Origin: CAYVKM01 sp964452045
GTDB lineage: Bacteria > Calditrichota > Calditrichia > RBG-13-44-9
DNA: 38,539 nt
Direction of reading: 5' to 3'
Assembly: GCA_964452045.1 (NCBI GenBank)
Contig: CAYVKM010000028.1
Coordinates: 1-38,539 of the forward strand
In this document: positions 24,879 to 32,834 of the stretch, one piece after another
Numbering within the stretch: the first letter of the stretch is position 1
Layout: every line of letters begins with the position of its first letter
Position numbers and translations under genes: made by a program
The notes under the pieces: model-generated
What the model saw: the letters and a program-made list of their open reading frames with translations, nothing else
Told to the model about the DNA's origin: nothing
The model's database searches: none

Positions 24879-26108
24879 ATGAACCTAAAAATCCTCCGGA
24901 ATTTGCGTGGCGTAATTACCGCAAGAAAAGATCTGGAATTTGGTAAGCTGGATATTCAATCCCAGAAATCAATGGTCATTCAGGACAGCGAAATCCAGGA
25001 CATCATGCCGGAAAATGAGGCGCTCCAGAAGTATCCGCAAGCTGTTCCGATAGACGGAAGACAACTCTGGGCGTTGCCTGGTTATGTGGATCCCCATACT
25101 CACCCGGTCTTCTATAAAACCCGGGAGGAGGAATTCGAACTCCGGATCCGGGGAAAATCCTATGAAGAGATTGCCGCGGCAGGTGGTGGTATCCGCAACA
25201 GTGTTCGGGCGCTGCGTAAGGCATCTTTTGACGAACTGGCCGAATTAACCTATTACCGGATTAGGGAGTTTCTCGATTACGGAACAACCACCATCGAGGC
25301 AAAAAGCGGTTACGGGTTGTCCCTGGAAGATGAACTGAAGAGCCTGCGGGTTTTGAAAAAAGTGGCCGGTCTGTTACCGATGACCATCGTTCCCACCTTT
25401 CTGGGTGCCCATGAGGTTCCGGACGAATATCAAAATAACCGGCAGGCCTACATCGATTTGCTGATCAATGAAATGATTCCGGCAGTGGCGGAGGAAAAAC
25501 TGGCAGTATTTTGTGATATTTTCACCGAAAAAAACGTCTTCAGTATTGCCGAGAGCGAAAAGATACTCCTGGCGGCAAAAGATCATGGTTTAAAGCTAAA
25601 GCTGCATGCGGACGAATTGAATCCGCTGGGCGGCGCGGAACTGGCTGCCAGAGTAAACGCCATATCCGCCGATCACCTGCTGATGGTCTCCGATAAGGGT
25701 ATCCGGGAGATGAAGAACGCCGGAGTGGTTCCGGTACTTTTACCGGGAACGGCTTTCTTCCTGGGCAAACAGAAGTACGCCCCGGCCCGAAAAATGATCG
25801 AAGCGGGATTACCGGTAGCCCTGGCCACTGATTTCAACCCCGGCAGTTCGTTTACCCAGAACATGAGCCTGGTCCTTTCCATCGCCTGTACCCAGATGAA
25901 AATGACCCCCGCCGAAACCATTGCCGCAGCAACACTGAACAGCGCCCGGGCCATCGATATGGATCACCAAGCCGGCAGTCTGGAAAAGGGGAAAAAAGCG
26001 GATATCATGCTGCTGGATATTCCTAATTATCAGTATATCCCTTACCATTATGGGATGAATCATGTAAAAATGGTTTTCCGGCATGGCGAACTGGTGCATC
26101 AGAAATAG
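24879..26108 (+). CDS. hutI: Imidazolonepropionase
   Basis: Amidohydrolase-superfamily enzyme, 409 residues, which opens imidazolone-5-propionate to N-formimino-L-glutamate in histidine breakdown. Metal ligands are visible: H73/H75 (VDPHTHPVF), H178 (FLGAHEVP), H243 (KLHADELN) and D318 (ALATDFNPGS). The family signature EAKSGYGL is at about 140-147. Start ATG 24879 has CAGGAG upstream. No hutH, hutU or hutG gene is in the window, so the rest of the pathway must lie elsewhere if it is present. Confidence 0.95.
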   Translation: MNLKILRNLRGVITARKDLEFGKLDIQSQKSMVIQDSEIQDIMPENEALQKYPQAVPIDGRQLWALPGYVDPHTHPVFYKTREEEFELRIRGKSYEEIAAAGGGIRNSVRALRKASFDELAELTYYRIREFLDYGTTTIEAKSGYGLSLEDELKSLRVLKKVAGLLPMTIVPTFLGAHEVPDEYQNNRQAYIDLLINEMIPAVAEEKLAVFCDIFTEKNVFSIAESEKILLAAKDHGLKLKLHADELNPLGGAELAARVNAISADHLLMVSDKGIREMKNAGVVPVLLPGTAFFLGKQKYAPARKMIEAGLPVALATDFNPGSSFTQNMSLVLSIACTQMKMTPAETIAAATLNSARAIDMDHQAGSLEKGKKADIMLLDIPNYQYIPYHYGMNHVKMVFRHGELVHQK

Positions 26109-26125
26109 AAAAGGAGTTTCTATCT

Positions 26126-26155
26126 TTGCGATCAGTAGTTACATTCCGGCGATGA
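26126..26155 (+). CDS. Possible nine-codon leader ORF coupled to the Wzi-like gene
   Basis: A strong GAAAAGGAG ribosome site (26108-26116) stands about nine bases before TTG 26126, which opens the frame MRSVVTFRR followed by TGA. The stop overlaps the ATG of the next gene as ATGA (26152-26155). The next gene lacks its own ribosome site, so this mini-ORF may deliver ribosomes to it. Confidence 0.35.
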   Translation: MRSVVTFRR

Positions 26156-27900
26156 AAAAGTTACCTCTCCTCCCTTACATTCTACTTGTTCTCCTTCTGG
26201 GAATCCAATTTGGGCACAGTCAAACAACCTCCGTTCCCCTTTCCTTCTGGGGTTATGATGCGGTTGAACTGTGGGAGACCCGGGGTCTGATCGAAAACGT
26301 GTTTGGAGCAACCCGCCCGTTTACCCGCATCGAGATAGCCGGATATATCAAGGATGTCTGGGAAACCTGGCGGAAAGAACCGGAAAAATTCACCCGGGTG
26401 GATTATGATCAGCTCAATGACCTGATGTTCGAATTCCGGGAAGAACTAGATCAGATGAATGTCCCGGTATTGGATGAAACCTGGAAACCGCGCCTGCAAA
26501 AACTTTTTAAGCACCGACCCTTCAGCTGGCTTAATAAGCTGATCTACCGGAATTACCGCAATCTGGTCGATTTGCATCACCAGGAGTTCAATCTCTATGC
26601 CGACCCGGTCTTAAATTACAGCACCCAGGATAAAATGAGTGAAGGCGGATTGAAGTATAATTTGTTGCGCTGGAGCAATGGTTTACTTTTCCGGGGAAAC
26701 ATGGGATCCTATTTAGGATTTTATTTTAATCTCACCGATAATCACCTTGCCGACGATCGCTGGGATGGCCAGAAAATTCCCTGGGAAGTCTGGCAGGAAT
26801 CCGGCTGGCCTTTCCTGACCCGGCGGGACAATGGCAACTTTGAATTCGACGAAAATGTTGCCACCATTACTTTTAATTACAAGTATTTTTATCTGGTGCT
26901 CGGGCGGGAATATAATCAATGGGGAATCGGGCACAATGGCAATCTGCTTCTTTCCACCAATGCCCAGTTATACGATCAGATAAAATTTGTGGTGCGGTAC
27001 TGGCGCTTTAAATATACTCACCTCACTGCCTTTATCGAATACATATCCCCGCAAGCCCGATACAGCATGAAAGATCAGCCCCATATCAATGATTACTGGT
27101 CCGGTAACCGGCTGGAGCTTTATCTTGGGAAAGGGATAAAATTGGGTTTAAGCGAAGCCATTATTTACGGAGATCGCTCTTTACAGCTCGGCTACCTCAA
27201 TCCACTCAGTTTTTTTAAGTCGGTGGAACATTATTATGGGGACCGGGATAACGGAGCGCTGGGCATCGATGCGGAATGGCGGATCATTCCCGGGATGAAA
27301 TTGTTCGGGGAATGGTTTATCGATGATATCACAACCGGTAAACTTGGCACGGACTGGTATGGTAATAAATTTGGCTGGCAGGGAGGTGTCCTGGTGGTCA
27401 ATCCATGGTTCTTTAAGAATATGGATTTTCTTTACGAATACAGCCGGATAAAACCGTATGTCTACAGCCAGTCTTACCGGGATTACAACAAATATAAACA
27501 TTACGACACCATTCTTGGCCACTATATTGGCCCCAATTCAGATATCTCCTATTTCCGGGTACGAAAACGTTTTTCCCGCTTCCTGCAGATTGGCGCTTCC
27601 TATCAGTATTACCGGCATGGGGCCAATCCGGCGGACCGGAATGTGGGCGGTGATCCGGATTTTCCTCACCGGGCAGAAGATGCTATCGACGCGCCGTTCC
27701 TGGATGGCATCCGGTTCAGCCAGAAAAGCTATGGCGTTATGCTACAGTATGAATTTGTCCGAAACCTGTTTCTGAAGATTCACTACAACCGGATGAAATT
27801 TAATCAGCAGGATTGGGAGTCGCTGTTTTCCTTCCGGATCTCGCTTAACTTCGGTTTCCGGGATGAGCAGCTACGCCAGATATTCCCGGGGGATTATTAG
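26152..27900 (+). CDS. Wzi-like outer-membrane beta-barrel protein (capsule assembly family)
   Basis: The 582-residue protein has a signal peptide (MKKLPLLPYILLVLLLGIQFGHSQ) and then many alternating aromatic/polar strands typical of an outer-membrane barrel. Segments such as LGREYNQWGIGHNGNLLLS, LELYLGKGIKLGLSEAIIYG and LGYLNPLSFF...YGDRDNGALGID resemble the capsule assembly Wzi family of FCB bacteria. Wzi anchors capsular polysaccharide in enterobacteria; the role here is unknown. The frame is open back to 26083 inside hutI, but the signal peptide fixes ATG 26152. That ATG has no ribosome site of its own. No other capsule gene is nearby. Confidence 0.65.
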   Translation: MKKLPLLPYILLVLLLGIQFGHSQTTSVPLSFWGYDAVELWETRGLIENVFGATRPFTRIEIAGYIKDVWETWRKEPEKFTRVDYDQLNDLMFEFREELDQMNVPVLDETWKPRLQKLFKHRPFSWLNKLIYRNYRNLVDLHHQEFNLYADPVLNYSTQDKMSEGGLKYNLLRWSNGLLFRGNMGSYLGFYFNLTDNHLADDRWDGQKIPWEVWQESGWPFLTRRDNGNFEFDENVATITFNYKYFYLVLGREYNQWGIGHNGNLLLSTNAQLYDQIKFVVRYWRFKYTHLTAFIEYISPQARYSMKDQPHINDYWSGNRLELYLGKGIKLGLSEAIIYGDRSLQLGYLNPLSFFKSVEHYYGDRDNGALGIDAEWRIIPGMKLFGEWFIDDITTGKLGTDWYGNKFGWQGGVLVVNPWFFKNMDFLYEYSRIKPYVYSQSYRDYNKYKHYDTILGHYIGPNSDISYFRVRKRFSRFLQIGASYQYYRHGANPADRNVGGDPDFPHRAEDAIDAPFLDGIRFSQKSYGVMLQYEFVRNLFLKIHYNRMKFNQQDWESLFSFRISLNFGFRDEQLRQIFPGDY

Positions 27901-27948
27901 CGATTTACATCCAACCTGTAACACCGATCCATCAATTTTATCCAATAC

Positions 27949-27977
27949 TTGAAAAATAAAAAAAATGGGTTTAATAT
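27949..27977 (+). promoter_or_regulatory. Candidate promoter upstream of dsbD
   Basis: TTGAAA (27949-27954, five of six) and TAATAT (27972-27977, four of six) with a 17-base spacer, 47 bases before the dsbD start and inside the 124-base gap after the Wzi-like gene. Confidence 0.38.
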
Positions 27978-28024
27978 CATTTTTCAAAAAGTTAATCTAT
28001 TGAAGGAAAAATAAAAGGTAAATC

Positions 28025-29857
28025 ATGAGAAAGCTGTTTTCACTTTTCACCTTGTTTCTGGTTTTTAGTCAGGTCTTCGCACAAAATTCCAATGAAATCA
28101 TTTCCGCCCGGATTATCAGTTCGGTCGATAAAATTAAACCGGGAGACAGTTATCAGATAGCGGTCGAGGTTCAGATAAAAGAACCTTACCACATCAATGC
28201 CCAGAAACCCAGTGAGGATTACCTGATCCCCACCACCCTAGAATTGAAATCCGGTGATGGCATCGCCATCGGTCAGTACACCTACCCGGATGCGGAAATG
28301 AAAACCTTTGCTTTCTCGGAAAGCCCGCTGGCGGTATATGAAGAAACTATTTACATTTTTACCACCATCAGTGTTTCCCCGGATTACACCGGTAAAGATA
28401 TACCGCTGAATGGCACAATCGGTTATCAGGCCTGTGACGATCAGACCTGCCAGGCACCAGATGAACTATCATTTTCCGAGGTGCTGCCGGTGGCCGGACC
28501 AGGTGAAAAAATAAATCCGATTAATGCGGATATTTTTGCCGCCATGCCCACTGCCGCCCAAGTCAGTGCAGAGAATGTGGAAGAAAGCGGCTTATCCAAA
28601 ACCCTGGCCCAGAAAGGCTGGTTCTTAACCTTTGCCCTGGTTTTTCTGGGCGGGCTGGCCCTGAACCTCACCCCCTGCGTGTATCCCCTGATACCCATCA
28701 CCATAAGCTATTTTGGCGGCCAGGCGGAGGGAAAACGGGGAAGCGTGGTAAGCCATGCCATTATCTATGTGCTGGGTATGGCAATTACTTATTCCATTCT
28801 GGGAGTGATTGCCGCCCTCACCGGCAGCCTGTTTGGGGCCGCCCTGCAAAACCCGATTGTACTCATTTTTATCGCCCTGGTACTGGTATTGCTTTCTTTG
28901 AGTATGTTCGATCTGTATGAAATCCGGATACCGGCTTTTCTATCCAACTTTGCCGGCGGGGCAAGAAAAGGATATTTCGGTACGTTTTTTATGGGACTCA
29001 CCGTGGGCATTGTAGCTGCACCCTGTATCGGTCCTTTCGTGCTGGCTTTGCTGACTTTTGTGGGCGAACGGGGAGATGTATTCCTGGGATTCTGGCTGTT
29101 CTTTGTGCTGGCTTTGGGTCTGGGAATACCGTTTCTGTTCCTGGGTATTTTTTCCGGCAGTATCAACAAAATTCCCCGTTCCGGCGCCTGGATGATCTGG
29201 GTCCGGAAAATATTTGGTTTTATCCTTATCGCCATGGCCATCTATTTCCTCAACCCGCTTATTCCCAATACGTTGCTCTATCATTTCTCCCTGGCCTTGA
29301 CCATGCTGCTGGGTGGTATCTATATGGCCTGGATCGAACCAACAACCTCCACCGGAAAAGTCTTCCCGGTTATCCGAAACCTGATTGGCATTATTTTCTT
29401 TGTCATTGCAGTGGTTTTCGGAACACTGGGAATTCAGTCCTACTTTGAGGACAATGTGCAGCAAATACAGGCATTGTCCGGTGAGACTTCTGCTGAACAG
29501 ATTCAATGGTTCAGCTATTCCGGAGAAAAGCTGGATGAGGCCGTTTCCGCCGGAAAACCGGTGATGATCGATTTTTATGCGGACTGGTGTATTCCCTGCA
29601 AGGAACTGGATAAATTCACCTTCTCTGACCCGGATGTGGTTGATATATCGCGGCAGTTTATCATGCTCAAAGTAGATCTGACCAAATCCAATGATCCCCG
29701 GGTAAAGGAACTAAAAGATATTTACCAGATAAAAGGAGTACCGACCCTGGTATTTATCGATTCCCAGGGCAACGAACTGACCAAATTACGGGTAGTGGGA
29801 TTTATGGAAAAAGAGGATTTCCTGCCCATATTGGAGAATGTGTTGGCCGCCGGTTGA
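28025..29857 (+). CDS. dsbD: Thiol:disulfide interchange protein DsbD
   Basis: Carries reducing power from cytoplasmic thioredoxin across the inner membrane to periplasmic thiol proteins. The 610-residue protein has all three modules. After the signal peptide (1-19) comes an N-terminal DsbD-alpha immunoglobulin-like domain with C137 and C142 (GYQACDDQTCQAP), then an eight-helix transmembrane domain with the redox pair C218 (NLTPCVYPLIP) and C334 (AAPCIGPF), and a C-terminal thioredoxin fold with C522/C525 (DWCIPCKEL). All six redox cysteines are present. ATG 28025 has AAAGG upstream. Confidence 0.95.
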   Translation: MRKLFSLFTLFLVFSQVFAQNSNEIISARIISSVDKIKPGDSYQIAVEVQIKEPYHINAQKPSEDYLIPTTLELKSGDGIAIGQYTYPDAEMKTFAFSESPLAVYEETIYIFTTISVSPDYTGKDIPLNGTIGYQACDDQTCQAPDELSFSEVLPVAGPGEKINPINADIFAAMPTAAQVSAENVEESGLSKTLAQKGWFLTFALVFLGGLALNLTPCVYPLIPITISYFGGQAEGKRGSVVSHAIIYVLGMAITYSILGVIAALTGSLFGAALQNPIVLIFIALVLVLLSLSMFDLYEIRIPAFLSNFAGGARKGYFGTFFMGLTVGIVAAPCIGPFVLALLTFVGERGDVFLGFWLFFVLALGLGIPFLFLGIFSGSINKIPRSGAWMIWVRKIFGFILIAMAIYFLNPLIPNTLLYHFSLALTMLLGGIYMAWIEPTTSTGKVFPVIRNLIGIIFFVIAVVFGTLGIQSYFEDNVQQIQALSGETSAEQIQWFSYSGEKLDEAVSAGKPVMIDFYADWCIPCKELDKFTFSDPDVVDISRQFIMLKVDLTKSNDPRVKELKDIYQIKGVPTLVFIDSQGNELTKLRVVGFMEKEDFLPILENVLAAG

Positions 29858-29946
29858 GAAGGACTCGGAAGAGAAAGGGAAGATCAGAATTAATGAAGTT
29901 TAATATGAATAGTCACCCCAATTTTGTTATGGGAGTTTTATAATTT

Positions 29947-30105
29947 ATGCGCTTTTCAATCATGGCGGTTTTTATTTCGCTGAAACTTTTATGGGGGCGG
30001 GTTGCCAATCCCCTGATGCTTCCCAAAAATGCGCTGAAGTTTTTCCCGGTACCCTTAAAAAAGGTTTACAAAGAGTCGCTGGCCAACTATTTTTTCAAAA
30101 ATTAA
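29947..30105 (+). CDS. Possible small basic protein, 52 residues
   Basis: Open frame from ATG 29947 to TAA 30105 encoding a Lys/Phe-rich peptide beginning MRFSIMAVFISLKLLWGRV and ending KKVYKESLANYFFKN. The first 16 residues could form a short membrane helix. GGGAG lies 11 bases upstream. It fills most of the 287-base gap between dsbD and the convergent gene ending at 30145. I recognise no family, and a chance frame or gene remnant is equally possible. Confidence 0.3.
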   Translation: MRFSIMAVFISLKLLWGRVANPLMLPKNALKFFPVPLKKVYKESLANYFFKN

Positions 30106-30144
30106 TATACCCTGTCGAATAATACCAAAACCGAAAATTGATCA

Positions 30145-30975
30145 TCACTTGCCTGGTTTAAGATTTTCCGGAGGATTGGGAGAGGGAAGTTTCTGGAGTG
30201 GAAGATTGAACACATAATTTTTCAGGAATATTTCCGAGATAAACCGTTCTCCGGGCTTATCCGCTGTCTGAACCAGCACATCCGCCCTCACGGGTACCCA
30301 GTAATCCCCGATTTTTGAAACTTCCACCCTGGTTGCCAGACCGCTGGTAACGGAATCACCTTTCATGATCTGGGTGTCCCACCCGCTGCACAACCACTTA
30401 TTTTCCTTTTCCACGAATTTCGGATAATTCAGGATTTCTCCGGTGGGTGAATCGATGGCTATTTTCAGCAATCTGCCAGAAGAGAGAAACGTCTTTTTTA
30501 TCGAAACATTCCCGGATTCATCTTCGGTCTGGTAATCAACCAGTACGGTGTCTCCCTGGAATTTAATGCGGGCACCTTCCGGTACATCGGCAAAGGGAGA
30601 GAGAATCAGAAAGTTTATCCAGTCCAGATAAAATCCCTGGAATTGGGTCTTGGTCATCTGAATTTTTTGCATCATCCGTTGACGCTGTTTGCTATCTGCC
30701 GGCTGAGGATACGGCTCTAAAATATAGTAGGAGGTACCTTCCCGGGTCCAGATTAGCTTAAGCGGATAGGTATAACTGCTGTCGGCTATTCCTTTGATAA
30801 ACGAAATATACGTATCGGTGGTGAACAGACAGGAAAAATTCTGCACATCAGTTTGCTCCAGATAGTAGTAAAATTTTTCATGGTTCTGCTTGAACTCCTG
30901 CCAGTCCTCGGCGGCCCACATTTGGGTATTGAAGGCAACTAGCAAAAAAATGATAAAGTAAATTATTCGGCTCAT
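30145..30975 (-). CDS. Periplasmic protein of unknown function
   Basis: I do not recognise this 276-residue protein. It has a clear signal peptide (IIYFIIFLLVAFNTQMWA, cleavage near 22) and then a soluble domain rich in beta strands. The segments YYYLEQTDVQNFSCLF, FQGDTVLVDYQT and TRVEVSKIGDYWVPVRADVLV suggest an outer-membrane lipoprotein-sorting or LolA-like half-barrel fold, but I cannot confirm this. The tail is proline-rich (LPSPNPPENLKPGK). ATG 30975 has GGGAG eight bases upstream. It follows the lytic transglycosylase gene on the same strand after 134 bases. Confidence 0.75.
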   Translation of the reverse strand: MSRIIYFIIFLLVAFNTQMWAAEDWQEFKQNHEKFYYYLEQTDVQNFSCLFTTDTYISFIKGIADSSYTYPLKLIWTREGTSYYILEPYPQPADSKQRQRMMQKIQMTKTQFQGFYLDWINFLILSPFADVPEGARIKFQGDTVLVDYQTEDESGNVSIKKTFLSSGRLLKIAIDSPTGEILNYPKFVEKENKWLCSGWDTQIMKGDSVTSGLATRVEVSKIGDYWVPVRADVLVQTADKPGERFISEIFLKNYVFNLPLQKLPSPNPPENLKPGK

Positions 30976-30998
30976 GACAAATCTCCCATTTCAAAACA

Positions 30999-31029
30999 AT
31001 ATTCCCTGTTTCTTTCCGGGAAAGAATAT
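30999..31029. repeat. Nested inverted repeat upstream of the periplasmic protein gene
   Basis: TTCTTTCC-G-GGAAAGAA (31010-31026) is a perfect inverted repeat with a one-base centre. An outer pair ATATTC (30999-31004) / GAATAT (31024-31029) offers an alternative fold. It lies 35 bases upstream of the ATG at 30975 and could be an operator, or a terminator for the gene before it. Confidence 0.4.
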
Positions 31030-31109
31030 ATTCAAAAATTTTCAGAAATTCACTCTGCTTTATTATTTATGAAAATTTGGAGAGGTATATAAGGGGAAGA
31101 ATCAAATCA

Positions 31110-31868
31110 TCAGTTGTGATAATATGCTCGGAAAATCTGGTAATTTCGGATAATATTATCCACATAATCGATGGTCTGCTGGTAACCGTAAAAATATCCA
31201 TAATCCGGAACGCCCAGTTCCCAGACTTCCAGATGTAAACGCCAGTCCTTGGCGGTCAGTTTGGGAAGACACTCTTTTACCGCCTCCCAGGTTTGGGCAT
31301 CAAGGGAAAGGTAGCGGGCCATAGTCTGGGCATCATATATCCTTCCAATTCCACTGTTATATGCGGCCAGTGCCAGTTTAACCCGGTTATCGCGATCCGA
31401 ATCCGGGAAATTCTTAAGCTGCTTGTATAAATGGTAGATCCCGGCAGCAATATTCTCCCTGGGATTATTGGCAATATATTCAATATCCATTTCCTGCCGG
31501 ATCTCCCGGGCCGTGCCGGGCATGATTTGCATCAATCCCATGGCGCCCACATGACTCCGGGCATTTTCCCGGAATTTGGACTCTTTTAAGATCTGAACTA
31601 CAATCAGGCGCCAATCCAGGCCATAACGCTTGGCATACTTCCGGATAACCGGGTAATAATTTTGTATTTTATCCTGGAAATCACGGGGAAGTACTTTTTC
31701 CCTGAATTGCTCGTATTCTTTCTTTTCGGAAATTCTCTTTTCAATAATCTTTACCAGGGAGTCCTGCTCGGCAATTAACTTGGTATCCTGCGCATTGTGC
31801 ATACAGGACATTGGGAAACTAAGGAGAAATACAAGAAGCAGGAATAGTGTTATCAGACTTTCTTTCAT
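31110..31868 (-). CDS. Lytic transglycosylase (SLT domain)
   Basis: Peptidoglycan-cleaving enzyme of 252 residues. An N-terminal hydrophobic segment ends in SFPMSC (C22), so it may be a lipoprotein although the lipobox is not canonical. A charged helical linker follows, then a soluble lytic transglycosylase fold. The catalytic glutamate is E96 in QILKESKF, followed by the family signatures SHVGAMGLMQIMPGTA, NIAAGIYHL and ALAAYNSGIGRI. The pattern is closest to the MltF C-terminal catalytic domain; the substrate-binding domain of MltF is absent. ATG start at 31868. Confidence 0.92.
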   Translation of the reverse strand: MKESLITLFLLLVFLLSFPMSCMHNAQDTKLIAEQDSLVKIIEKRISEKKEYEQFREKVLPRDFQDKIQNYYPVIRKYAKRYGLDWRLIVVQILKESKFRENARSHVGAMGLMQIMPGTAREIRQEMDIEYIANNPRENIAAGIYHLYKQLKNFPDSDRDNRVKLALAAYNSGIGRIYDAQTMARYLSLDAQTWEAVKECLPKLTAKDWRLHLEVWELGVPDYGYFYGYQQTIDYVDNIIRNYQIFRAYYHN

Positions 31869-32076
31869 GATTGATTTTAGCTACCAGTGTTTCAGTGATC
31901 AGTCGCATCCATTTTATTAAACCGTTGAGTCCTTTTTATTTTTTCCCGAATCGATTTCCAACCGATGTTAAAATTCTTTTTCGAAAATTTGTTTCAAAAT
32001 GATATAAATTTTATTCCAATTGGTAAACCAAATGCATCACAATTTGCGAATTAAAATTAAAACGGGGGGACTTAGA

Positions 32077-32304
32077 TCAGTTTAAACTCATGCCCACAAT
32101 TAGTCCGACAATAAGTCCAATCATGATAAAAATCCCGCACACCACAACCCCCACCGCCAAGTTACCCTTTTCCAATTCCTTGGGGATGTCAAAATGGGTA
32201 ACCCGGTTAATCATCCGGTAGGTCAGAATCGCCGAAGCAATGCCCAGGATTACACCAAAAATGGCATAGATCGTATTGAGGAATAGAGGTGAATCGTACC
32301 ACAT
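32077..32304 (-). CDS. DUF350 family membrane protein
   Basis: A 75-residue protein with two membrane helices (about 10-30 and 49-72) joined by the loop THFDIPKELEKGNLAVGV. The T-x-FD...E...GN-A pattern is the DUF350 signature. Family members are predicted small inner-membrane proteins of unknown function, often beside other small membrane proteins. It lies 24 bases downstream of the MgtC-type gene, so the two probably share a transcript. Confidence 0.78.
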   Translation of the reverse strand: MWYDSPLFLNTIYAIFGVILGIASAILTYRMINRVTHFDIPKELEKGNLAVGVVVCGIFIMIGLIVGLIVGMSLN

Positions 32305-32328
32305 AGGTCGCTCCTTTTGGTATATATT

Positions 32329-32766
32329 TTAAATTGATTTATCTTCCTGCTGGATATGTTTTTTATTGATCCATCCCGCGGCCAGGTAAATAAAAACAGT
32401 GATAAAGATGGCTTCGAAAAAGAGGCCTGCCCCAATGGTTAAACCGATGGCAGCCGCCATCCAGATCGCCGCAGCAGTGGTAATACCCGTAATAATCTTT
32501 TTCTCCCTGAATACCGCCAGGGCACCAAAAACACCAACCCCTATCATCACATCCCCGGCAATCCGGGAAGGATCCACTAACAACCCCGGGGTCAGGGTCA
32601 GCGCCACGATAACAAAGAGGGTGGATCCGACCATGATCAGCATCATTACCTGGATGGGAGGAATTTTAAAAACCTCCGATTTCCGGGAAACAATAAGTCC
32701 GGCACACAGGATGGCCATAATAATTTTTATCAGATTAAGAATAAATGAAGGTGTATAAAGTCCCAT
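32329..32766 (-). CDS. MgtC/SapB family membrane protein
   Basis: A 145-residue protein with four to five membrane helices and the MgtC core DPSRIAGDVMIGVGVFGALAVFREKKIITGITTAAAIWMAAAIGLTIGAG. In the family, the conserved aspartate of DPSR and the R...GLTTAA motif are required. It keeps D and R but has GVGVFGA instead of GIGFLGA. MgtC proteins affect Mg2+ homeostasis and, in Salmonella, inhibit the F-type ATP synthase; no such role can be read here. This is the short form without the C-terminal ACT-like domain. GAGGA lies directly before ATG 32766, a tight spacing. Confidence 0.88.
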   Translation of the reverse strand: MGLYTPSFILNLIKIIMAILCAGLIVSRKSEVFKIPPIQVMMLIMVGSTLFVIVALTLTPGLLVDPSRIAGDVMIGVGVFGALAVFREKKIITGITTAAAIWMAAAIGLTIGAGLFFEAIFITVFIYLAAGWINKKHIQQEDKSI

Positions 32767-32834
32767 TCCTCGCCTTTGTTTGCAAAATTTTAAGTAATAG
32801 AAACGATAGTGTCAATTCATTTTTCGGAATGTTA

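Noticed and set aside
31156..31164. TTATCCACA, a perfect match to the E. coli DnaA box
   Set aside because: It is a single copy inside the lytic transglycosylase coding sequence, with no cluster of further boxes or AT-rich unwinding region nearby.
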